Source of the DNA: Chloroflexota bacterium
Lineage (GTDB): Bacteria; Chloroflexota; Anaerolineae; Anaerolineales; Villigracilaceae
Length of the DNA: 64,000 bases
NCBI GenBank assembly: GCA_016235445.1
Contig: JACRLB010000036.1
Location: 1-64,000, forward strand
Reading direction: 5' to 3'
The translations under genes were made by a program, and so were the position numbers. Of the stretch, positions 1 through 7,454 are shown in pieces. The number at the start of each line of letters is the position of its first letter. Position 1 is the first letter of the stretch. Below the pieces are notes generated by a model. That model ran no database searches, had not been told where the DNA came from, and was given only the letters and a program-made list of their open reading frames with translations.

Positions 1-132
1 AATAAAACCCAGAAAAGGTATGAGAACGAACAAGTGAGAAATGCCAGCAAGGAAACGCTCTTTTCGAGTTGGTGCCAATGTAACAAGGTTTGCCATCACC
101 AAACTCCGTTTGTTTTCTGAATTCGACCAAAC

Positions 133-262
133 GCCCAACGGTTTGCGTTACCCGCGCTGGGGCGGGCGGCGGAATGCCGTCCGACTGGGAAAATGCTGAG
201 GCGTAGAAAAAGGCTTGGAATCGCGCCAGACTCCCCAGCGTCGGGTGCACGCTTTGTTAGGT
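133..262 (+). repeat. attC recombination site 1 (integron cassette)
   Basis: The site begins with an R'' box GCCCAAC (133-139) and ends with an R' box GTTAGGT (256-262), matching RYYYAAC and GTTRRRY. The arms next to the boxes pair (GTTTGCGTTACCCG against CGGGTGCACGCTTTG) and continue inward as CGCTGGGG / CCCCAGCG. This is the imperfect long hairpin expected of an attC site that folds as single strand for IntI recombination. The 130-bp length is at the long end of the known range. No integrase gene is in the window. Confidence 0.82.
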
Positions 263-885
263 GCGGTTGAACTTGAAGACTCATTGGCTGAAAAAAGACA
301 CTGCGCCATTTTACCTGGACAAACTTGGCAACTGCCTGACAAATTTTTGCACACAACTTAATTTTTGGCAATGACCAAAAAAACACGATTTACCAAAACG
401 CCAAATAGTCAAAAGCCAACTTTGACAGACCAAAACGAGATTGATTCAAAGACTTGCTGACCAACTGCAAACTACCTTTACCAAAACCTTTGCCAAAGAA
501 GATGCGCCGATTTTGAGAACTTACAAAACCAACCACGAACAAAGCCGAAGAAAAGAACTTTTGCCAAACTGACTTGACAAAAAGAAACGCCAAATAATCA
601 CAAGCCGAAATTAACCAGAACCTTGACCAATGGCAAAACGAAAATTGAAAAGACAAAACTAAATTTGGAAAACCGATAATTTGAAAACCAGAACCGAAGT
701 GAACGAAAAAGAAAAACCTGCCACACCACCGCTAAAAAAAGATTTTTGCCAACTTGATAAATTTTAACTTTTGCAAAACCTGATTTGTCTTTGCTCTTGG
801 TCTTGCTTTTCAGCGAAGCACCTAACTAGCGTTTATACAGCCTGCTGTATAAGTCGCCTTGCGGGATAAACCTCCAAAGCGGGCG
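257..885 (+). mobile_element. Integron-type gene cassette without a clear ORF
   Basis: This is the unit between the crossover points of the two attC sites (G/TTAGGT and G/TTAGAC). On excision its own site would pair R'' ACCTAAC (820-826) with R' GTTAGGT (256-262), which are perfectly complementary, as expected for one cassette. The interior is A-rich and full of words such as GCCAA and CCAAAAC. The plus strand is broken by stops: an ATG at 371 gives only 29 codons. The minus strand has low-complexity open frames. I see no convincing protein, so it may be an ORF-less, decayed or RNA-type cassette. Confidence 0.7.
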
Positions 886-891
886 TTAGAC
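820..891 (+). repeat. attC recombination site 2 (end of the array)
   Basis: R'' box ACCTAAC (820-826) and R' box GTTAGAC (885-891) bound a 72-bp imperfect palindrome. Inside, GTTTAT pairs with ATAAAC and a small hairpin ATACAG/CTGTAT caps the structure. The orientation is the same as site 1. No further attC follows, so this is the distal end of the array, abutting the rpsP promoter region. Confidence 0.8.
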
Positions 892-1121
892 GGCGGTTTT
901 GCTGTATAATCCCTTTTATATTCCATATCTTCATTATAAACCATTGACCTAAAACCAGCGAACAATCCCCAATCTCCAATCCCCAATCCCCCATACTCAG
1001 CCTATCGAAGTATCCGCAGAATCCCCCTTTTTCTCTGGTAAAATATGCCCCTGTGATTTTAGCCCGCAGACCCTATTCTGCCTGTCTGAAACGCAAAATA
1101 ATCTAAAGGAGTAAGTTAAAC
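892..1121 (+). promoter_or_regulatory. rpsP upstream region with likely -10 and CCAATC words
   Basis: This gene-free stretch links the cassette array to the ribosomal operon. It holds a run of CCAATC/CCCAATC words (966-992) of the kind found in other spacers here. A likely -10 box TAAAAT lies at 1039-1044, which would give a leader of about 70 nt. A clear ribosome site (AAAGGAG) precedes rpsP. No good -35 box is visible, so the promoter call is tentative. Confidence 0.45.
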
Positions 1122-1466
1122 ATGGTTCGAATTCGTTTACGTCGTATTGGTCTCAAAGGCCAACCCACGTACCGCCTGGTGGCCGCTGACAAAGAGTCCC
1201 CGCGCGATGGCCGTTTTTTGGAAATTCTAGGCGTCTACAACCCCCGCACCAACCCCGCAACAATTCACTTAAAGGAAGACCGCATCTTCCATTGGATGAA
1301 AAACGGCGCCCTGCCCACCGAGTCAGTGGAGCAGATATTCAAGACCTCTGGCACACAGGAACGCTTTGAACGCCTCAAGAAGGGCGAGGCTCTCGAAGCC
1401 CTCGTAGCCGAAGCCGCCGAAGCTGAGACCAAGCGCGCCGCGCCGCTCAAAACCCGCAAGGATTAA
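1122..1466 (+). CDS. rpsP: 30S ribosomal protein S16
   Basis: This is ribosomal protein S16, a small-subunit protein that binds 16S rRNA during assembly. The N-terminus (MVRIRLRRIGLKGQPTYRLV) and the following block with RDGRFLEILGVYNP are the family signature. At 114 aa it is slightly longer than many S16 proteins because of an Ala/Glu/Lys-rich tail after about residue 85. The start follows AAAGGAG with good spacing. It heads the row rpsP-khpA-rimM, which is a conserved order in bacteria. Confidence 0.97.
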   Translation: MVRIRLRRIGLKGQPTYRLVAADKESPRDGRFLEILGVYNPRTNPATIHLKEDRIFHWMKNGALPTESVEQIFKTSGTQERFERLKKGEALEALVAEAAEAETKRAAPLKTRKD

Positions 1467-1472
1467 CTCATG

Positions 1473-1505
1473 AGACCCTAAAGGTTTTTAAAACCTTTAG
1501 GGTCT
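1473..1505. repeat. AGACCCTAAAGG palindrome, copy 1
   Basis: A near-perfect 33-bp palindrome with arms AGACCCTAAAGGTTTT lies between rpsP and khpA. Almost the same palindrome occurs at 36568-36600, so it is a dispersed element and not only a local terminator. Its T-runs sit in the loop rather than after the stem, so termination is doubtful. Confidence 0.8.
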
Positions 1506-1520
1506 TTGAAAGAAATCATT

Positions 1521-1751
1521 ATGAAAGACCTCATCGAATACATCGCCAAGTCCCTCGTGGAGCATCCTGACGAAGTACAAGTCAGCGAAAGCAACGGCAG
1601 TCGCGTCCGCATCGAGTTGAGCGTCGCCAAAGATGACATGGGACGTGTCATCGGCAAAGGCGGCAAGGTGGCGAACTCCATTCGCACATTACTAAGGGTG
1701 GCCGCCGAACGCAAAGGCAAACAAGCCACGCTTGATGTAACGGAACCCTAA
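1521..1751 (+). CDS. khpA: KH-domain RNA-binding protein KhpA
   Basis: A 76-aa single KH-domain protein. The GXXG-type loop is seen in RVIGKGGKVANSIRTLLR at about residues 38-55, the RNA-contact element of KH domains. KhpA usually sits between rpsP and rimM and acts with KhpB in RNA binding and cell-envelope control. I chose the ATG at 1521. An in-frame TTG at 1506 would add five residues but lies in the edge of the palindrome. The stop codon directly precedes the rimM start, so the two are translationally coupled. Confidence 0.93.
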   Translation: MKDLIEYIAKSLVEHPDEVQVSESNGSRVRIELSVAKDDMGRVIGKGGKVANSIRTLLRVAAERKGKQATLDVTEP

Positions 1752-2288
1752 ATGGCAACAGAAAAACAAGCAGGCTCGCCACAAGGCGAGTCTATTTATT
1801 TGGCAATCGGATTCCTGCGCCGCCCGCATGGCGTCAGCGGTGAAATCATCATGGATCTGCACACCGACTTTCCCGAACGCATCAAAGCGGGGCGCAAAAT
1901 CTATATCGGGGACGATCACGAAGCCGCCACCTTTGGAAGCGTCCGCGTGCATGGCAATGGCTTGCTCGTTTCATTGCGTGGATACGACACCCCCGAAACA
2001 GCAGGGCGTTTTCGCAATCAGTGGGTCTATGTCAAAGCCAAAGACGTCCCGCCGCTTCCCGAAGGCCAGCATTACAAATACGAATTGATCGACCTCGATG
2101 TGGTGGACGATAACGGCAATGCGCTTGGCAAGCTGGTTGAAATTCTGGAAACAGGCGCAAACGATGTATACATCGTGCGGGATGAATCGGGAAAAGAAAT
2201 ACTCCTCCCCGCCATTCCTTCGGTCATTCTAAGTGTAGACATGGAAGCCCGTCGAATTACAACTCACTTAATTGACGGTTTGGTTTAA
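1752..2288 (+). CDS. rimM: Ribosome maturation factor RimM
   Basis: RimM (178 aa) binds S19 and helps mature the 30S subunit head. The N-terminal RimM domain starts with YLAIGFLRRPHGVSGEI (about 16-33). The C-terminal PRC-barrel carries GANDVYIVRDESGKEILLPA (about 136-155). It starts immediately after the khpA stop codon. In most genomes trmD and rplS follow; here dprA follows after a repeat-filled gap, so the usual operon has been broken. Confidence 0.95.
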   Translation: MATEKQAGSPQGESIYLAIGFLRRPHGVSGEIIMDLHTDFPERIKAGRKIYIGDDHEAATFGSVRVHGNGLLVSLRGYDTPETAGRFRNQWVYVKAKDVPPLPEGQHYKYELIDLDVVDDNGNALGKLVEILETGANDVYIVRDESGKEILLPAIPSVILSVDMEARRITTHLIDGLV

Positions 2289-2400
2289 AAATCGGGACGC
2301 AGAAAACGCTGATTCACGCTGATAAGAAGAAAAAAAATCAGCGTTTTCTGCGTTGATCTGCGTCCAATTATTTTCTCTTCGTGCAACTTCATGCCCTTTG
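2289..2400. repeat. Intergenic palindrome of the AGCGTTTTCTGCGT type
   Basis: The gap between rimM and dprA holds an inverted repeat. CGCAGAAAACGCTGATT pairs with AATCAGCGTTTTCTGCG, and a trailing word ends in CTTTGTGGTTAA. The same words recur at 15149-15228 and 28384-28445. No gene is seen. It may end or attenuate transcription, but the downstream T-run is poor. Confidence 0.7.
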
Positions 2401-2407
2401 TGGTTAA

Positions 2408-3523
2408 ATGGTTTTTATGGACGACAAAAAATTCTGGATCGGATTCAACCTCATCAAAGGCATTGGCGCAGTCCGTATGCAAGGGCTGGTCGCTTATTTC
2501 GGCGACATGGAAACTGCCTGGAATGCGCCCCCTGCCAGTTTGGCAGAAGCAGGCCTGGGCGCGAAAGTGATCGAAAGAGTCCTCACGGCAAGAGAAACTG
2601 TCAGCCTCGATAAAGTCTGGGAGAAGATCGAATCGCAGGGAATTAAAATCCTCACATGGGGTGATGAAGCCTACCCAGCCCGCCTCAAAGAAATCGACCA
2701 GCCGCCGCCCGTCATGTACATCCGCGGCGAATATTTGCCCGATGATCTTTTTGCCGTCGCCATCGTCGGCACGCGCAAAGTTACGCCGTATGGCAGGCAG
2801 GTGACGGAAGAAATCGCATCGTTTCTTGCCGCAAATGGGATGACGGTGATCAGCGGCCTCGCGCGCGGAGTGGACGCGATTGCGCATCAAACCGCGCTGA
2901 AAGCTGGCGGGCGGACGATAGGCATTCTCGGCTCTGGAGTAGATAAAATCTACCCGCCTGAGCACCGCGGCCTCGCCGAACAAATGATGGAACGCGGCGC
3001 GATCATCAGTGACTACGCGGTTGGCACTCCGCCCGAAGCATCCAATTTTCCGCCGCGCAATCGAATCATTTCAGGCTTGTCATTGGCAGTCGTTGTCGTG
3101 GAAGCCGCAGAAACCAGCGGTGCATTGATCACCGCCGAGTTTGCCGCTGAGCAGGGACGTGAAATTTTTGCCGTGCCTGGCAGTATCCTTGCGCCGCAGT
3201 CAAAGGGCACGAATCGCTTGATTCAAAAAGGCGCGCAGCCTTTGTTGACCCCCGATGACCTTATGCAGGCATTGGACTTAACTCGGATCGGCGCACAAAA
3301 ATCTGCGCGAAAGATTTTGCCCGCCGATGAAACAGAAGCGCGGGTGTTGAACGTTTTGGGGAGCGAGCCGTTGCACGTGGATGAAATTCGCAATCAGGCT
3401 GGTTTGCCAATCGAGAAAATATCTGCTACCCTTGCAATGATGGAATTGAAGGGGATGGTGCGGCAGGTTGGCGGTATGAATTACGTTGCCATGCGCGAGG
3501 CGCAGTCAGATTACAACATTTAG
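2408..3523 (+). CDS. dprA: DNA-processing protein DprA
   Basis: DprA (371 aa) loads RecA onto incoming single-stranded DNA in natural transformation. The N-terminal helical region is followed by the Rossmann-like SMF core with VAIVGTRKVTPYGRQ (about 115-130), ISGLARGVDAIAHQTAL, GSGVDKIYPPEH and the conserved NRIISGLS block. A C-terminal winged-helix segment runs over the last 65 or so residues. An in-frame ATG at 2417 is an alternative start; neither has a strong ribosome site. No com genes are nearby. Confidence 0.94.
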   Translation: MVFMDDKKFWIGFNLIKGIGAVRMQGLVAYFGDMETAWNAPPASLAEAGLGAKVIERVLTARETVSLDKVWEKIESQGIKILTWGDEAYPARLKEIDQPPPVMYIRGEYLPDDLFAVAIVGTRKVTPYGRQVTEEIASFLAANGMTVISGLARGVDAIAHQTALKAGGRTIGILGSGVDKIYPPEHRGLAEQMMERGAIISDYAVGTPPEASNFPPRNRIISGLSLAVVVVEAAETSGALITAEFAAEQGREIFAVPGSILAPQSKGTNRLIQKGAQPLLTPDDLMQALDLTRIGAQKSARKILPADETEARVLNVLGSEPLHVDEIRNQAGLPIEKISATLAMMELKGMVRQVGGMNYVAMREAQSDYNI

Positions 3524-3531
3524 GAGATTTA

Positions 3532-4635
3532 ATGGCTATGGATTTTTCGCACATGTATGCAGTTATCATGGCGGGCGGAGGCGGCACCCGCCTCTGGCCT
3601 GTTTCGAGGAAGGAACGTCCAAAGCAATTACTGCCCCTGCTCGGGCAGGAGACGTTGTTCCAAAGCACGGTAAAACGGCTTGAAAATTTATTTCCGCCTG
3701 AACGAATTATGGTGGTGACGGTTGAAGAGCAGGCGCGCGAGATGAGGGTGCAGGCGCCCGAAATCCCTGAAGATAATTATTTGATCGAACCTGCCCCGCG
3801 TGGGACGGCGTCTGTGGTGGGGATGGCGGCGATGGTTTTGCAAAAGCGCGACGCCGAGGCTTCGATGGCGATTTTGCCGTCTGATCATTTCATCCGCAAT
3901 GTGGATCTTTTCCATTATCTGCTCAAGGCCGCTTTCGAAGTTGCAGATAACGGCTACCTTGTCACCCTCGGCATCACGCCGAATGCGCCCTCCACGGCGT
4001 ACGGGTACATTCAGCAGGGCAAGGCGCTGGAAGGCGAGTATAAATATCCCGCGTATGTGGTAAAAAGCTTCAAGGAAAAACCCGACGAACAGGCCGCCCA
4101 GCAATTACTGCACTCTGGCGACCATTCATGGAACAGCGGCATGTTCATCTGGCGCGCCGATGCAATCGTGAATGAGATCAATAAGCACATGCCGCAATTG
4201 GGCATGGAGTTGAAAACGATTGGCAACGCCTGGGGAACGCCCAAGCAAAAGGATGTTTTGAACGAACGCTGGCACCGCCTGGAAAACGAAACCGTGGATT
4301 ATGGCGTGATGGAAAAAGCCGAGCGCGTGGCCGTATTGCCGGCAGGCGGACTGGGCTGGAGCGATGTGGGGATGTGGTCATCCCTGTTCGAGGTTTTACT
4401 GCCTGACATGAACGGGAACATTGCCACCAATTCCAGCCTGCATCTCGCGCACGAAACACATAACACCATGGTCTATGGCGGTTCGATAGACCGTCTCATC
4501 GTCACCATTGGCGTGGACGATATGGTGATCGTGGATACGGGCGATGCCCTGCTGGTGTGTAAGACGGACCAATCCCAAAAGGTGAAGGAAGTGGTCGAAC
4601 ACCTCAAAAAACACAGGCAGGAAAAGTACCTGTAA
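3532..4635 (+). CDS. manC: Mannose-1-phosphate guanylyltransferase
   Basis: Makes GDP-mannose from mannose-1-phosphate and GTP, a precursor for glycans and lipopolysaccharide-like or exopolysaccharide products. The nucleotidyltransferase signature AVIMAGGGGTRLWPVSRKER is at about residues 10-29, followed by PKQLLPL. AILPSDHFI and SDVGMWSSLFEV are further family motifs. At 367 aa it is the short form without the isomerase domain of bifunctional enzymes. AGGAG just upstream supports the 3532 start. It lies 8 nt after dprA, so the two may be cotranscribed. Confidence 0.92.
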   Translation: MAMDFSHMYAVIMAGGGGTRLWPVSRKERPKQLLPLLGQETLFQSTVKRLENLFPPERIMVVTVEEQAREMRVQAPEIPEDNYLIEPAPRGTASVVGMAAMVLQKRDAEASMAILPSDHFIRNVDLFHYLLKAAFEVADNGYLVTLGITPNAPSTAYGYIQQGKALEGEYKYPAYVVKSFKEKPDEQAAQQLLHSGDHSWNSGMFIWRADAIVNEINKHMPQLGMELKTIGNAWGTPKQKDVLNERWHRLENETVDYGVMEKAERVAVLPAGGLGWSDVGMWSSLFEVLLPDMNGNIATNSSLHLAHETHNTMVYGGSIDRLIVTIGVDDMVIVDTGDALLVCKTDQSQKVKEVVEHLKKHRQEKYL

Positions 4636-4716
4636 AATTGGTGTTTGTAAAAAAACGAAAAATTGCGTAGAATGATGCCCTATCCCGTATCCTTACGGGA
4701 TAGATTTGTGTTACTC

Positions 4717-4882
4717 TCAGAGAGCGTTTCTTAAGTCCTGATCGCCTTATTTTTTGTACACGGATGTCACGGACGCTTCACGTACAGAAAAGAGCGGCTT
4801 TTATTATTATGGTTTTTTCCGTGAATTTCAGTCTAATCCGTGCTGTCCGTGTACAAATAAAGAGTTAAGAAACCGTCTCTCA
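4717..4882. mobile_element. IS5-like MITE, copy 1
   Basis: The element is 4720-4879 (160 bp), flanked by TCA direct repeats (4717-4719 and 4880-4882). Its ends are inverted: GAGAGCGTTTCTTAAG on the left and TTAAGAAACCGTCTC on the right. The interior is another inverted repeat with words such as TTGTACACGGATG and CCGTGTACAAATA. It has no ORF that could be a transposase, so it would need one in trans. Two more copies are at 21971-22099 and 53871-54019. The TNA duplication and GAG ends fit the IS1031 group of the IS5 family as I know it. Confidence 0.8.
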
Positions 4883-4913
4883 CAAAGTTCGCGCATTCTG
4901 CGCTGGAGGTTTA

Positions 4914-7220
4914 ATGGAAGCATATTGTATGAAGTGCAAGACAAAACGGGAGATACAAAACCCTGTTGCGGCTTTTAATGCCAAAAGCTCCGCAGTTACC
5001 ACAGGGACTTGCCCTGTTTGCGGCACGAAACTTTTTCGCATGGGCAAAACCGAAGCTCATGCTGGTTTGATTCCGCCGCCCAAGCCCGAGAAGGTGGAAG
5101 TGCGTGACGGCAAACTGGTGATCGTGGAATCTCCAGCGAAGGCAAAAACAGTGGGGCGTTTTTTGGGGAAGGGATACACAGTCCGCGCTTCGGTGGGGCA
5201 TGTGCGCGACCTGTTGAAGTCACAACTCTCTGTGGATGTGGACAATAATTTCGAGCCGAAGTATCGCGTGCCGAATGAAAAGAAGGTGGTTGTAAAGGAA
5301 CTCAAACAGCTTGCAAAGAAAGCCGAAGAAATCTTCCTCGCAACCGATCCTGACCGCGAAGGCGAGGCTATTTCATGGCATTTGATGGAAGCGGCGGAGA
5401 TCGACCCTGCGCGCACCAAGCGCGTGGTCTTCCACGAAATTACCGCGCCTGCCGTTGCGGATGCTTTCTCACACCCGCGTGAAATTAATATGGATTTGGT
5501 CAATGCCCAGCAGGCGCGCCGCATATTGGACCGTATCGTCGGCTACAGCATCAGCCCCATTCTGTGGGAAAAGGTGCGCGGACGTCTGTCAGCGGGGCGG
5601 GTGCAATCGGTGGCTCTCAGGCTCATCGTCGATCGTGAGCGCGAGATAGACGATTTCAGACCCGTCGAATATTGGTCCATCCACGCCGAGTTTAAGCCAG
5701 ATCATCTCAAATCCACATTTATTGCCAAGCTGGCTCGCATTGACGAGAAAGAGCCAGTCTTGTCCAACGAAGCCGAAGTGAAGCCAATTCTTTATGATTT
5801 GGAAACCGCGGCTTTCTCCGTCACAAAAGTAAAGCGCGGTGAGCGCCGGCGCAAACCCGCTGGGCCGTTCACCACATCCACATTACAGCAGGAAGCCTCG
5901 CGCAAACTTGGGTTCACTGCCAAGCGCACGATGGGCCTCGCGCAGGGATTGTACGAAGGCCAGGATGTAGGCGAAGGCGGCACGACAGGCCTCATCACCT
6001 ACATGCGTACCGACTCGATGAATGTTTCCACGCTGGCTCAAAATGAAGCGCGTGAATACGTCACTGGTAAATATGGCGCAGATTATCTCCCCGCCGAAGC
6101 GCCTGTTTACAAAACCAAATCTGCTGGAGCGCAGGAAGCCCACGAAGCGGTCCGCCCAACTTCTGTGATGCGTGACCCCGAGAAAATGAAAGACTTTCTC
6201 GACCCTGCCATGTTCAAGTTGTATCGGCTCATCTGGCAGAGGTTTGTGGCTTCACAAATGGAATCTGCTGTGTACGATACCTTGCAGGTGGAAGTGACAG
6301 GCAAAACAAACGAACATGAATATCTCCTGCGCGCCTCTGGCTCTGCGGTCAAGTTCGCAGGGTATCTGGTCGTGTACGAAGAAGCCAAAAACGAAGACGT
6401 GAAAGTGGATGACGAAGAAGAGAATGTGAAAATCCCTGTGGGCATTGCCGAGGGACAAAAGCAGGAATTGATTCGTTTGATTCCCGAACAGCATTTCACC
6501 CAGCCGCCGCCGCGTTTTTCCGAAGCGTCGCTGGTGCAGTCGCTGGAGGAAAACGGCATTGGGCGTCCCTCCACGTATGCGCCGACCATCTCCACCATTC
6601 AACAGCGTGGATATGTAGAACGCGTGGACAAACGCTTGATCCCCACAGACACTGGCATTCAGGTCAACGACTTGATGGTGCAGTATTTCCCTGAAGTTGT
6701 GGATTTGAATTTCACCGCGCACATGGAAGAAGACCTCGACAAAATTGCCGATGGTGAAATGACCTGGACGGACGCAATCCGCGAATTTTATGAACCGTTT
6801 TCGGAAGACATAAAAAAAGCGCAGGCTGAAATGCCTGTCACCAAAAGCGGGCCTGAACCCATTGGGCGCGCCTGTCCTGATTGCGGCAGGGAACTGGTCA
6901 TCCGTTACGGGCGTTTCGGAAAATTTATTTCGTGCAGTGGTTTTCCCGAATGCCGCTACACCGAACCCTGGCTGGAAAAGATCGGCGTGCTCTGCCCAAC
7001 GGATGGCGGTGAACTCGTCGAACGCAAGACCCGCAAGGGACGCACCTTCTTCGGCTGTATCAATTACCCGAATTGTGAGTTCACTTCGTGGAAGCGCCCC
7101 ATCGCCAAACCCTGCCCGAAGTGCAACGGCCTGCTTGTCATCGCAAACAAACGCGAGGCGCAATGCCTCAATTGTTCCGAATCCTTCCTGCTGGAAGAGA
7201 TCATGCCTGAAATGGCGTAA
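4914..7220 (+). CDS. topA: DNA topoisomerase I with N-terminal zinc ribbon
   Basis: A type IA topoisomerase (768 aa) that relaxes negative supercoils. An extra N-terminal four-cysteine ribbon (CMKCK and CPVCG, residues 5-45, like DUF5679) precedes the Toprim domain, which starts at LVIVESPAKAKTVGRFLGKG. FLATDPDREGEAISWHL carries the metal-binding acidic residues. The catalytic tyrosine is Y363 in GLITYMRTDS. Three C-terminal zinc modules follow (CPDCG, CPTDGG with CINYPNC, CPKCN). GGAGG upstream sets the start. The DUF5679-like ribbon is normally a separate small protein; here it is fused. Confidence 0.96.
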   Translation: MEAYCMKCKTKREIQNPVAAFNAKSSAVTTGTCPVCGTKLFRMGKTEAHAGLIPPPKPEKVEVRDGKLVIVESPAKAKTVGRFLGKGYTVRASVGHVRDLLKSQLSVDVDNNFEPKYRVPNEKKVVVKELKQLAKKAEEIFLATDPDREGEAISWHLMEAAEIDPARTKRVVFHEITAPAVADAFSHPREINMDLVNAQQARRILDRIVGYSISPILWEKVRGRLSAGRVQSVALRLIVDREREIDDFRPVEYWSIHAEFKPDHLKSTFIAKLARIDEKEPVLSNEAEVKPILYDLETAAFSVTKVKRGERRRKPAGPFTTSTLQQEASRKLGFTAKRTMGLAQGLYEGQDVGEGGTTGLITYMRTDSMNVSTLAQNEAREYVTGKYGADYLPAEAPVYKTKSAGAQEAHEAVRPTSVMRDPEKMKDFLDPAMFKLYRLIWQRFVASQMESAVYDTLQVEVTGKTNEHEYLLRASGSAVKFAGYLVVYEEAKNEDVKVDDEEENVKIPVGIAEGQKQELIRLIPEQHFTQPPPRFSEASLVQSLEENGIGRPSTYAPTISTIQQRGYVERVDKRLIPTDTGIQVNDLMVQYFPEVVDLNFTAHMEEDLDKIADGEMTWTDAIREFYEPFSEDIKKAQAEMPVTKSGPEPIGRACPDCGRELVIRYGRFGKFISCSGFPECRYTEPWLEKIGVLCPTDGGELVERKTRKGRTFFGCINYPNCEFTSWKRPIAKPCPKCNGLLVIANKREAQCLNCSESFLLEEIMPEMA

Positions 7221-7274
7221 ATTCATAAAGTGACAGTCACCTTTAAGATGACCGTCACTTGAGAGGAAAACATA

Positions 7275-7454
7275 ATGCACTTTTCACCACTTCCATATCT
7301 CGACCCTGGTTCAGGGAGTCTGATCATCCAAATCCTCATTGCCGCCTTGCTGGGCATTGGCGTTGCTATTCGCGCCTCGTGGGGAAGCATCAAGAAATTG
7401 TTTGGAATCAAACCCAAAGCGGATGACGACAACACCGATGGCGACTCCAACTAA
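7275..7454 (+). CDS. Small single-pass membrane protein (YLDPGSGS type)
   Basis: A 59-aa protein starting MHFSPLPYLDPGSGSLIIQI, followed by a hydrophobic stretch (about residues 14-34) and a basic then acidic tail. The YLDPGSGS start with one membrane helix is a recognisable small family often beside methyltransferase or envelope genes; its role is unknown. AGAGGAAA lies upstream. Its last 17 nt overlap the start of the methyltransferase gene, so the two are likely translated together. Confidence 0.8.
   Translation: MHFSPLPYLDPGSGSLIIQILIAALLGIGVAIRASWGSIKKLFGIKPKADDDNTDGDSN

Noticed and set aside
96-656. Open frames on the minus strand in the cassette region (96-386 and 390-656)
   Set aside because: Low-complexity translations, one crosses an attC site, and no ribosome site or family resemblance is visible.
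1692-1952. Minus-strand frames opposite khpA/rimM
   Set aside because: Shadows of confirmed ribosomal-operon genes; no promoter or ribosome site.
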